This document shows, one piece after another, positions 1-7,288 of a DNA stretch of 8,599 bases (position 1 is its first letter; the number at the start of each line of letters is the position of its first letter). Source of the DNA: Tannerella sp. (GTDB taxonomy: Bacteria > Bacteroidota > Bacteroidia > Bacteroidales > Tannerellaceae). A program made the translations under genes and the position numbers. A model generated the notes under the pieces. That model was not told the DNA's origin, made no database searches, and saw only the letters and a program-made list of their open reading frames with translations. The stretch is taken from assembly GCA_031288935.1 (NCBI GenBank), contig JAITQL010000098.1, positions 1 to 8,599 of the forward strand, written 5' to 3'.

Positions 1-15
1 TCTTTGAATCTTTGA

Positions 16-30
16 ATCAGGCCTCCTGAT
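16..30 (-). other. Short hairpin downstream of the DUF4130-type gene
   Basis: On the minus strand, about nine bases after the stop codon at 40, ATCAGG and CCTGAT form a 6-bp stem around a 3-base loop (AGG). No run of T follows it, so it does not meet the usual description of an intrinsic terminator. It may help end or stabilise the transcript, or be chance. The window ends before downstream sequence can be judged. Confidence 0.25.
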
Positions 31-39
31 ATGTGCAAT

Positions 40-804
40 TCACTGTTTTTCCGTCAGGTCTTGCCAGAAGCGGACGGGCATGTGCTGACGTTGCAGGCGG
101 GGGTTGAGACGTTCCTTGATGGTGAGCGCCGTGAAATAGCCTTTCCAGAGGTCTTGAAACAGTTTCTCGTCTTCGGCCATCATCGCCTCGTCCAGCCTGC
201 CGCTGAGCAGAGCGTCGGTTTCGAGTGTAAAGGTAACTTCGCGGGGGCAATGCAGATCGTAATAATAGCCGTACTTGCGTCGCAGGTCGTAGATAACCCA
301 CTGCTGGTCGGCAAAACGGTCTGCAAAATGGTCGACGGTCAATGGCAGTACGTTGTACCGGGGACGCACGGGCGCAAAGAACACGTCGTCCGCCGCTTTC
401 TGGAAGCGGAGAAACTGCTTGAGGTAAAGTGCTTCGTGCGACACCTTCCGGGCGATCTTCTGTACCTCCAGCACGTCGTCATCTCCAAAGTTAAGGGAAA
501 CCGTTTGCTTCCGGTCAAAGGTCTTGCGGATGTAGCGGAACAGCAGTTCGTCGCTGCCCGCCAGCTCCGACAGCCAGACGTGCATCAGCATGTTGCACAC
601 CTCGTGCGGCAGCTTCTGCTGCAAGGCCGTCCGGACACGTGCGGCACAGTCTTCGCGCGTGACGACCGTATGCGTCTCGTCCGTAAACAGGGGCGCCGGC
701 TCGCCCGGCTTCAGCAGCCTGTCCGGAAACGTCTTGCGACTGTACGCATCAAACACGGCGGTCAGCAGTCCCTCGAACGTGTGGTCGTAATAAAACACCG
801 TCAT
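40..804 (-). CDS. TIGR03915/DUF4130-family putative DNA metabolism protein
   Basis: This 254-residue soluble protein matches, by its wording, the TIGR03915/DUF4130 family, which co-occurs with the radical SAM protein encoded just upstream and is annotated as a probable DNA metabolism or repair factor. No reaction is established for it. Recognisable family segments are SHEALYLKQFLRFQ at residues 122-135, the PRYNVLPL stretch leading into HFADRFADQQWVIYD at 148-173, and a C-terminal YFTALTIKERLNPRLQRQHMP block at about 223-243. There is no signal peptide or membrane segment, so it should be cytoplasmic. In some bacteria this domain is fused to a UdgX-type uracil-DNA glycosylase; here it stands alone. 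A GTG at 807 directly precedes the ATG at 804; I chose ATG as the commoner start. The gap to the radical SAM stop codon is 6 bases, so the two are probably co-translated. Confidence 0.88.
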   Translation of the reverse strand: MTVFYYDHTFEGLLTAVFDAYSRKTFPDRLLKPGEPAPLFTDETHTVVTREDCAARVRTALQQKLPHEVCNMLMHVWLSELAGSDELLFRYIRKTFDRKQTVSLNFGDDDVLEVQKIARKVSHEALYLKQFLRFQKAADDVFFAPVRPRYNVLPLTVDHFADRFADQQWVIYDLRRKYGYYYDLHCPREVTFTLETDALLSGRLDEAMMAEDEKLFQDLWKGYFTALTIKERLNPRLQRQHMPVRFWQDLTEKQ

Positions 805-810
805 CACCGT

Positions 811-2082
811 TCAGTCGGGGAAAAGAATGGATAACTGGCGCCGGTCTTGCAGCATCTTGCGTTTCTTCGGCTCCGTCAGCGTCCGGCGCACGTATTCGGG
901 TGTCAACTCGTTCACCGTATGCATGGCCAGTTCGCGGCAGGTAATGAAATACTGCGCCTTCTTCATGACCACGCCGATTTTCCTTAGCTGTTCGGAAGTC
1001 AGCCGCCCGTAACGCCGCGAAGCCAGAATCAGTTTGGCCGACTTCACCCCGACGCCCGGCACGCGCAGCAGCATGGCATACTCGGCCGTGTGTATGTCGA
1101 CCGGGAACTGTTCGGGGTGGCGCAGCGCCCAGGCCAGCTTTGGATCTACCTCCAGGTCAAGGTTCGGGTAGTGGTCGTCGGCGATCTCCTCGGCACGAAA
1201 TTCATAGAAACGCATCAGCCAGTCGGCCTGATAGAGCCGGTTTTCGCGCACCAGCGGAACCTGTTTGACGGCAGGCAGGCGCGTATCGTAGGCATTGACG
1301 GGGATGTAGCCGGAATAATAGACGCGCTTCATGCTTGGGCGCCGGTAAAGGGCGGAGGAAATGCGGAGGATGTCGGAATCGTTTTCGGGCGTCGCGCCAA
1401 CGATCAGCTGCGTACTTTGTCCCGCAGGCACGAAGCGGGGCGCATGTCGGAATCGGCGGCGATCTTCGAGGCTCTGCAACATCCCCTGCTGTATGTAGCG
1501 CATGGGAGCAAACACGGTCTGGTAATTCTTCTCCGGCGCCAGCAGCTTGAGATTGTCTTCGCTGGGGATTTCCAGATTCACGCTCATGCGGTCGGCATAC
1601 AGGCCGGCATCGTCTACGAGTTCGCGGCTGCATCCGGGAATACTCTTCAGGTGGATGTAGCCGTTGAAGCCGTACACCGTACGCAGGTCTTTTACCACGC
1701 GCACCATCCGTTCCATCGTATAGTCGGGGTTGCGTACCACGCCCGAACTGAGGAACAGGCCTTCGATATAGTTGCGGCGGTAAAATTCGACGGTCAGTTC
1801 CACCAGTTCGCTCACGGCAAACGTAGTCCGGCGAATATCATTCGTCCGCCGGTTAATGCAGTAGGCGCAATCGTAGATGCAGACGTTGGTAAGCATGATC
1901 TTGAGCAGCGACACGCACCGTCCGTCTTCCGTAAAGCTATGGCAAATGCCCATTCCGCCGACGGTATTTCCCAATCCGCCGGACGGATTCCGTCGAACCG
2001 TCCCGCTGCTTGCGCACGACACGTCGTACTTTGCCGACTCGGCCAGTACTTTGAGCTTTTCCAATATCGTTTCGTTGATCAT
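811..2082 (-). CDS. Putative DNA modification/repair radical SAM protein (TIGR03916-like)
   Basis: This 423-residue protein is a radical SAM enzyme. The CX3CX2C motif that holds the SAM-binding [4Fe-4S] cluster is Cys68, Cys72 and Cys75, in NVCIYDCAYCINRR. Three further cysteines (23, 47, 56) lie before it, in SCASSG, GICHS and GRCVSLLK. The radical SAM barrel follows to about residue 300. A helix-hairpin-helix-like region begins at about 338 (LLRVPGVGVKSAKLILASRR), a fold typical of sequence-independent DNA binding. Together these give the family label of putative DNA modification or repair protein; the substrate is unknown. The start at 2082 keeps the N-terminal cysteines. There is no well-spaced Shine-Dalgarno: the sequence just before ATG is TTTGCAGGT. 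The DUF4130-type gene follows after 6 bases, and the pair is a known genomic association. No frameshift or missing cluster ligand is seen. Confidence 0.93.
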   Translation of the reverse strand: MINETILEKLKVLAESAKYDVSCASSGTVRRNPSGGLGNTVGGMGICHSFTEDGRCVSLLKIMLTNVCIYDCAYCINRRTNDIRRTTFAVSELVELTVEFYRRNYIEGLFLSSGVVRNPDYTMERMVRVVKDLRTVYGFNGYIHLKSIPGCSRELVDDAGLYADRMSVNLEIPSEDNLKLLAPEKNYQTVFAPMRYIQQGMLQSLEDRRRFRHAPRFVPAGQSTQLIVGATPENDSDILRISSALYRRPSMKRVYYSGYIPVNAYDTRLPAVKQVPLVRENRLYQADWLMRFYEFRAEEIADDHYPNLDLEVDPKLAWALRHPEQFPVDIHTAEYAMLLRVPGVGVKSAKLILASRRYGRLTSEQLRKIGVVMKKAQYFITCRELAMHTVNELTPEYVRRTLTEPKKRKMLQDRRQLSILFPD

Positions 2083-2129
2083 ACCTGCAAAGAAACGCCT
2101 TTTCCTGAAGACATAAAAGAAAACGGGAG

Positions 2130-2169
2130 AAAAAACAAGGGCGGTGTTGAAAAGTTATCCGCACCGCCC
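2130..2169 (-). terminator. Intrinsic terminator of the efflux operon
   Basis: Read on the minus strand, GGGCGGTG (2169-2162) pairs perfectly with CACCGCCC (2146-2139) across a 15-base loop. The stem is followed at once by TTGTTTTTT (2138-2130). An 8-bp GC-rich stem plus a T tract is the classical Rho-independent layout. It starts about 40 bases after the TolC-like gene ends, and it separates that operon from the radical SAM gene, which begins at 2082. Confidence 0.85.
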
Positions 2170-2207
2170 AAATCGAAGATTCAACGTTCAAGAGTTTAAA
2201 GATTCCG

Positions 2208-3557
2208 TCAAAGCGTGATCGGTTTGCCGTTATAGAAGTCCAGGATTTTGGCGCGGAAGATGAAGTTGTACTTTGCCTGCGCCTGCGTGGAAAGACTTTG
2301 TGCGTACTTGGTCTTGGCTTCGTTGTATTCGAAGACGGAGCTTTTTCCGGCCGAATACCGTTCTTCGGCATACGTAAACGCTTCCTTGCCGGCTTCGACC
2401 GATTTGCCGGAAGCAGTGTAGTTCTCCTGTGCGGCGGTGGCGTTGAAGTAGGCTTGCTGGATTTCCTTGTAAAGCGTCTTCCGGGCGCTTTCGAGCATCA
2501 GTTCGCGGTTGACGATGGCCACGCGCGCCGAACGGACGCTGTTGCGCACTTCAAAACGGTTGAATATCGGGATCGTCAGGCTCAAACCGATAGTTTTGCG
2601 TTCATTCTGGCGCAACTGGTCGCCGAAGGGCACGTTGACGATGTCCTCGCCGCCCGAATAACGGTAGTAGCCGTTGCTGTAACTGGCGTTCAGGTTGAGC
2701 TTGGGATAGTAACCGGACTGCGCCACCAGAAGCATCTTCTTCTGGCTTTCGAGCAGGTATTCCTGCTCTTTGATCTGCGGCTTGACGGTGACGGCGCTTT
2801 CATAGATATGGTCGGGTGGCAGCAGGCTTGAGGCCAGTGCGAGGATGGGATCGTCGATCTCCGGTGCAACGATGTCGAAGTCGCTGCTGAAATGTTCCAG
2901 TTCGAGCGACTGCGCCAGGTCGAGCAGGGCGAGGCTGACGTTGTTGCGCGCTTCGGTGAGCGTGGCCTCGTCCTTCGCCCACTGCGCCTTGATGTCGTAG
3001 AGTTGCGAAGCCGGTACTTTGCCGGCGTTGACAAGCGCTTCGGTCTTGCGCACCTGTCCGGCCGTGAAGGCTACCTGCAACTCGGCAATCTGACGGATTT
3101 CCTTGTTGTAAAGCGTCTGCAGGAAATAGGAGGCAACGCCGACGGCCAGGTCGTCCTTTGCCTTGTTCAGCGCTTCGGTAGCGGCCTGGAGGTTGAGACG
3201 GCGGGCGGCAATGTCGTTCGGAATACGGAAGCCGTCGAACACGGGCATGCTCGTTTGAAGACTGGCGGACGAGTTGGCCGAGTTTCGCTCGACGATGAGG
3301 CCGTCTTTCGAAGGCGACCGCCCGAAATCCTGGTTCTGTCCCAGCCCGGCGTTCAGGTTGGGCAGCCAGCTGTTCTGGCTCGTATGGAGTTCGATTTCGC
3401 GGGCAGCCTGTTCCTGTTCGCGCTGCTTGAGCTGGATATTGTGTTCGACGGCATGGAGGATGCAGGCTTCCAGCGTCCATGCCTGCTGCGCCGCGGCCGA
3501 AAGGCACAGGCCGAACAGCAGGCCGGCAACGGAGAAACGGTTTTTGATTCTTTTCAT
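2208..3557 (-). CDS. TolC-family outer membrane efflux protein
   Basis: This 449-residue protein is the outer-membrane channel of a tripartite export system. It begins with a basic N terminus and a hydrophobic segment ending in AAA at residues 21-23, a plausible signal peptidase I site. Cys18 is not in a convincing lipobox. The mature part starts with the family-typical WTLEACILHAVEHNIQLKQ, where the long alpha-helical barrel begins, followed by SWLPNLNAGLGQ. A second OEP repeat runs from about 250 (VTVKPQIKEQEYLLESQKKML, SGYYPKLNLNASYSNGYY) to about 440. The two-repeat structure and length fit TolC proteins, which act as trimers. It is the last gene of the operon, 21 bases after the adaptor gene, and a strong terminator follows. 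It should dock with the adaptor encoded next to it. Specificity cannot be inferred. Confidence 0.95.
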   Translation of the reverse strand: MKRIKNRFSVAGLLFGLCLSAAAQQAWTLEACILHAVEHNIQLKQREQEQAAREIELHTSQNSWLPNLNAGLGQNQDFGRSPSKDGLIVERNSANSSASLQTSMPVFDGFRIPNDIAARRLNLQAATEALNKAKDDLAVGVASYFLQTLYNKEIRQIAELQVAFTAGQVRKTEALVNAGKVPASQLYDIKAQWAKDEATLTEARNNVSLALLDLAQSLELEHFSSDFDIVAPEIDDPILALASSLLPPDHIYESAVTVKPQIKEQEYLLESQKKMLLVAQSGYYPKLNLNASYSNGYYRYSGGEDIVNVPFGDQLRQNERKTIGLSLTIPIFNRFEVRNSVRSARVAIVNRELMLESARKTLYKEIQQAYFNATAAQENYTASGKSVEAGKEAFTYAEERYSAGKSSVFEYNEAKTKYAQSLSTQAQAKYNFIFRAKILDFYNGKPITL

Positions 3558-3578
3558 ACAGGGTCTGTTTTCGGATGA

Positions 3579-4703
3579 TTATTTCTTTTTCTTCGGATCA
3601 ATGCCGGAACCGCGGATTTGATTCCCGGTCGTCAAACCGTCTTTGATTTCAATCTTGACGCCGTCGCTCAGGCCGGTTTGAATGTGGTAACGCTCGAAGA
3701 CCTGTTCGGGTTTTTCATCCTTGAGCAGGTAGACGAACGCCGAATCGCCGTGAAATTCAACCGTGCTTTCGGGAACGGTCAGTACGTCTTCGGCGCGTTT
3801 GAGCACGATCTCCGCATTGGCGCTGTATCCGGCGCGGATGAACGCGCCTTCGGGAATCGTCACCGCGGCTTTGATTTCAAACTGGATGGCGCCGCTTTTC
3901 TCGACGCCTTTGGGCGAAACGTATTCCAGACGGGCTTCGAACGACTGGTTTTCGAGGGCGCCGATGGTCAGCTTGATCGGCATGCCTTCGTTGATGCGGC
4001 CGATTTCCGTTTCGTCGACGTTGCCGCGGAAAATCATATCCTTCATGTTGGCTACCGATGCAATCGTTGTCCCGTCGTTGAAGTTATTGCTCTGGATCAC
4101 GGAGTTTCCTACCTTGACCGGAATGTCGAGAATCATCCCCGTGATGGTGCTTCGTATCTGTGTCGTACTTGCCATATTGGAGTTTTTGGCAATTCCGTCG
4201 CGAATGATTTCCAGCGCATTCTGGGCGCTGTTGCGTTCTTCCTTCGCACGCAGATACGTAGCCTTGGAGATTTCGTATTCTTCGGTGGAAATAACTTTCT
4301 GATTGTAGAGCTGTTCATCGCGCCGGAAGGTTTCTTCTACTTGCTTCAGCGAGACTTCCGACAGGTTGACGCGCGATTCGGCGCTGTTGAGTTGTACCAT
4401 TTCGGGAATGACCTTGATGCGGGCAATGATTTCGCCCGCCGTCACCATCTGTCCGGCTTCCTTCGACAGTTCGGAGATGATACCCGAAATCTGGGGCTTG
4501 ATCAGGACTTCGTAGCGCGGTTCGACGTTGCCGGTCGCTACCGTTTTGGTTTCAACCGTATCGCGTTTCGGCGTGACGATCTCGTACTGGACGGTCACCG
4601 GCTGCGCTTTTTTCCACAGGAAATAAAATGTACCGATCACGGCCGCTACGATAAGCGACAGCAGGATGGTACGCATGATCTTTTTTATTAAACGATTCTT
4701 CAT
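3579..4703 (-). CDS. HlyD/MacA-type periplasmic adaptor (membrane fusion protein)
   Basis: This 374-residue protein would bridge the inner-membrane ABC transporter and the TolC-like channel. A basic start and one hydrophobic segment at about residues 11-30 anchor it in the inner membrane, with the rest periplasmic. Domains in order: first half of the lipoyl (barrel-sandwich) domain at about 67-98 (IKPQISGIISELSKEAGQMV, then AGEIIARIKV), a charged helical hairpin at 103-168 including RRDEQLYNQKVISTEEYE, the second lipoyl half at about 182-204 (RSTITGMILDIPVKVGNSV), a beta-barrel at about 214-300, and a membrane-proximal domain with ILTVPESTVEF-like wording near 307-318. The protein ends in GIDPKKKK. 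Length and order match MacA-like adaptors of ABC exporters. The start lacks a strong Shine-Dalgarno. It lies 25 bases after the second permease gene and 21 bases before the TolC-like gene. Confidence 0.95.
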   Translation of the reverse strand: MKNRLIKKIMRTILLSLIVAAVIGTFYFLWKKAQPVTVQYEIVTPKRDTVETKTVATGNVEPRYEVLIKPQISGIISELSKEAGQMVTAGEIIARIKVIPEMVQLNSAESRVNLSEVSLKQVEETFRRDEQLYNQKVISTEEYEISKATYLRAKEERNSAQNALEIIRDGIAKNSNMASTTQIRSTITGMILDIPVKVGNSVIQSNNFNDGTTIASVANMKDMIFRGNVDETEIGRINEGMPIKLTIGALENQSFEARLEYVSPKGVEKSGAIQFEIKAAVTIPEGAFIRAGYSANAEIVLKRAEDVLTVPESTVEFHGDSAFVYLLKDEKPEQVFERYHIQTGLSDGVKIEIKDGLTTGNQIRGSGIDPKKKK

Positions 4704-4728
4704 GAGCTAATATGTTTATGTATTTAAA

Positions 4729-5991
4729 TTATTCTTCCCGGATGGCGTCAATCGCCTTGATTTGCATAGCCCGCCAGGCCGGTATCAGTCCGGCCAGCAG
4801 TCCGCTGAACAACAGCACGACCGTAGCGGCTACGGCTGTTTGAATGTTTACTTCGGGATTCGTAAAGAATCTCCCTTCGCCTTCGGAGGGCTGGGCGGCC
4901 AGCAGCCGGCTCACCAAGTCCAGCAGAAAGACGCCCAGACTCAAGCCCATCAGTCCGGCCAAGGCCGTCAGCAGGAGGCTCTCGCTCATGACCTGCGAAA
5001 TGATGTTGAACGGTTTTGCGCCCAACGCCCTCCGCACGCCGATTTCTTTCGTGCGCTCCCTGACCGTCACCATCATGATGTTGCTCACGCCGATGATTCC
5101 GGCCAGCAGCGTCCCCATCCCCACCAGCCAGACCAGGATGTCAATGCCGGTGAAGAGCATTTCGAACATGGCAAACTGTGCGGCCAGATTGGCAACGCCT
5201 ACGGCTTGCGGGTCGGTGGGGGCGATTTCGTTTTGTGTTTTCAGAATCGCCGTAATCTCGTCGATGACAGCCTGCACGGGGAAGCCCCGTTCAACGCTGA
5301 CGGCCATGAAATGGAACAGGTCGCCCTGGTTCTGCGTCTGCTGCAACGTAGTGAACGGCAGGAAAACCGACTCTTCCGAACGCCCGCCGATGTTGATGTT
5401 GGACGACCTGGCTTTGATCACGCCTACGATCTGATAGTACAACCCGTTCACGCGGATGTACTTCCCGCAGGGATTTTCGTTGCGGAAAAGCGTTTCGTTG
5501 ACTTTCGTCCCGATGAGGCAGACTTTCCGTTTCTCCTGCGTGTCGATGTCGTTCAGCAGACGGCCGTAATGAATCTCCTGCGTCTCGATCTGGAAAAAAC
5601 CCGGCATGACGCCCTTGACGCCGAACGTCCCCGTTATTTGTCCGAAGACAATGTTTTTTTCGCCGCGGGCGCCCCAGATGATCGGCGAAAGATTTTCGAT
5701 TGCGTCGACATTGTGCCGGATGCTTTCGATGTCGCGGTTGCGCATGCTCCACCAGCGTCCCTTGTTAAAACCCTTGTAGGGTTCGCTTGTGCGGTCTGCA
5801 TAGAAGAACACCGAATTGGTGGCGAATCCCTCGAAATTTCCCAGAACCCCGTTCTTCATTCCCCTGCCCGATCCCAGCAGGATGACCAGCATCAGGATGC
5901 CCCAGAAAACGCCGAAGCACGTCAGCAGGCTGCGCGTTTTATTACGGGTGATCGTCACCCATATTTCTATCCACCGGTCTATATCAAACAT
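4729..5991 (-). CDS. MacB/FtsX-type ABC transporter permease (second of two)
   Basis: This 420-residue inner-membrane protein is an ABC permease of the MacB/FtsX type without a fused ATPase. The first membrane helix is at about residues 21-42 (LLTCFGVFWGILMLVILLGSG), followed by a large periplasmic MacB_PCD-type domain to about 275, then three helices at about 283-308, 338-360 and 386-406. The cytoplasmic loop after helix 2 carries RERTKEIGVRRALGAKP (312-328), the conserved region that contacts the ATPase. The C terminus IKAIDAIREE is also family-typical. It is a diverged paralogue of the permease encoded immediately upstream: both begin MFD, share NIM-TVRERT wording, and contain an NPxVN motif before the last helix. 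The spacing to that gene is 19 bases. In this family the permease usually acts by transmitting ATPase movement to the periplasm (mechanotransmission) rather than forming a channel. Confidence 0.95.
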   Translation of the reverse strand: MFDIDRWIEIWVTITRNKTRSLLTCFGVFWGILMLVILLGSGRGMKNGVLGNFEGFATNSVFFYADRTSEPYKGFNKGRWWSMRNRDIESIRHNVDAIENLSPIIWGARGEKNIVFGQITGTFGVKGVMPGFFQIETQEIHYGRLLNDIDTQEKRKVCLIGTKVNETLFRNENPCGKYIRVNGLYYQIVGVIKARSSNINIGGRSEESVFLPFTTLQQTQNQGDLFHFMAVSVERGFPVQAVIDEITAILKTQNEIAPTDPQAVGVANLAAQFAMFEMLFTGIDILVWLVGMGTLLAGIIGVSNIMMVTVRERTKEIGVRRALGAKPFNIISQVMSESLLLTALAGLMGLSLGVFLLDLVSRLLAAQPSEGEGRFFTNPEVNIQTAVAATVVLLFSGLLAGLIPAWRAMQIKAIDAIREE

Positions 5992-6010
5992 ACATCTTGC
6001 TTTTATTCGG

Positions 6011-7288
6011 TTATTCGGTTCTTATTGCTTCGATCGCCGGAATCTTCACCGCTTTACGCGCCGGGAAATATCCGGCCACCACGCCGGCCACCACCAGCAA
6101 GGCGGTTGCCGAGAGCGATACGCCCAGATTCACCGTCGGGTTGCGGAAAATACTCATGTTATTGCCCGATTGAGGGCCGCCCGACGCTCCCGCCTCCGCC
6201 ATTTCCATGAAATGACTGACCAGTTCCGTCAAGCCGATGCCCGACACCATGCCAACGTATCCGAAAATAGCCGTCACCAGTACGGATTCGACGATAATCA
6301 GTCGCAGGATCGAAGCCGGCCTGGCGCCGATGGCCTTGCGGATTCCAAATTCCCGGGTACGTTCGCGAACGGTAATCAGCATGATGTTGCTCACGCCGAC
6401 AATGCCCGCCATCAACGTGCCGATGCCGATGATCCAGATAAACAGGGCGATTCCGTTTGTCATGCCCTGCCACATGCGAAACTCGTTGCCCGTGCTCCAC
6501 ATCCCGATCGCGTTTTTATCGTCCGGGTCGAACCGGTGATGCCGCGCCAGCCGTCTGCGGAAACGGTCTTCAAAGGCTTCCGAGGCGTTCTCCGTATCCA
6601 CTCCGTTCAGCGTAAAGCGGATATTCCTGACCCGGTAGCCGCTGTCGAACAGCATTTGGCCTGTTGTAAAAGGAATGTAGGCCGGCGCATTCAGCCCCTT
6701 GTTGTCGTCCTGATAAATGCCGATGACCTGGAACATCAGGCTGCCGAGCCTGACATACTGTCCCAGCGGAGGAATACTGTCGCGGAACAACACTTGAGAC
6801 ATGCGCGGCGTAATCACGATGACTTTCCGCCGCTGCATCAAATCAATTTCATTGATAAAGCGTCCGTTTCCGGCATGAATGGGCAAGAAAATGATGGATG
6901 AAAAGGCCGGATAGACGGCTTGCAGGTCAATCGTCATATACTCTTTTTCAAACGAAAGCGTATCGCTGCGGGAGTTGACCGGTGAAATCAGGTTCACTTC
7001 CGGGTGGTCGCGCTTGATGGCAAAGACGTCCCTTTCGGTAAATTCAATGCGCCGGTTGGGTTGAAAGCCCTTGTGAGGCATCGTCGTGTAACGGGGCCAG
7101 CAGGTGACCGTATTTTCGGCCATGTCGCGAAAGTTGTACGCAATGCCGTTGCCCAGTCCGTTCCCGGCGGCCAGCAGGACGATGAGCATGAAAATTCCCC
7201 ACGCGACCGAAAACCCGGTCAGGAACGTACGGAGCTTGTTTTTCTTCATGGTGCTCCATATCTCGCGGAAATCGTCAAAATCAAACAT
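6011..7288 (-). CDS. MacB/FtsX-type ABC transporter permease (first of two)
   Basis: This 425-residue inner-membrane permease has the same plan as its downstream paralogue: an N-terminal helix at about residues 20-42 (RTFLTGFSVAWGIFMLIVLL), a periplasmic MacB_PCD-type domain, then helices at about 282-306, 328-352 and 390-408, with RERTREFGIRKAIGARP after the second helix. Between helices 3 and 4 it carries a small-residue-rich stretch (AEAGASGGPQSGNNMS, about 364-379), which is longer than in the paralogue. I chose the ATG at 7288 because it gives MFDFDDFREIW, aligning with MFDIDRWIEIW of the paralogue; an ATG at 7315 would add nine residues with no counterpart. The chosen start overlaps the end of the ATPase gene by 8 bases (ATGTTTGA), which suggests translational coupling. 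It probably pairs with the other permease to form a heterodimer. Confidence 0.94.
   Translation of the reverse strand: MFDFDDFREIWSTMKKNKLRTFLTGFSVAWGIFMLIVLLAAGNGLGNGIAYNFRDMAENTVTCWPRYTTMPHKGFQPNRRIEFTERDVFAIKRDHPEVNLISPVNSRSDTLSFEKEYMTIDLQAVYPAFSSIIFLPIHAGNGRFINEIDLMQRRKVIVITPRMSQVLFRDSIPPLGQYVRLGSLMFQVIGIYQDDNKGLNAPAYIPFTTGQMLFDSGYRVRNIRFTLNGVDTENASEAFEDRFRRRLARHHRFDPDDKNAIGMWSTGNEFRMWQGMTNGIALFIWIIGIGTLMAGIVGVSNIMLITVRERTREFGIRKAIGARPASILRLIIVESVLVTAIFGYVGMVSGIGLTELVSHFMEMAEAGASGGPQSGNNMSIFRNPTVNLGVSLSATALLVVAGVVAGYFPARKAVKIPAIEAIRTE

Noticed and set aside
16..30. Intrinsic terminator after the DUF4130-type gene
   Set aside because: A 6-bp hairpin is present but no T tract follows, so I list it only as a hairpin.
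1090..2199. Plus-strand open frame of 369 codons opposite the radical SAM gene
   Set aside because: The minus-strand gene has an intact CX3CX2C motif and family wording throughout; the plus frame has no family features and extends through the terminator.
3618..4691. Plus-strand open frame of 357 codons opposite the adaptor gene
   Set aside because: It is a Phe- and Asp-rich antisense shadow of a well-supported HlyD-type gene.
4762..6210. Long plus-strand open frame of 482 codons
   Set aside because: It lies antisense to two clear permease genes, is rich in His, Gln, Arg and Asp without recognisable motifs, and is explained by the GC-rich codon pattern of the opposite strand.
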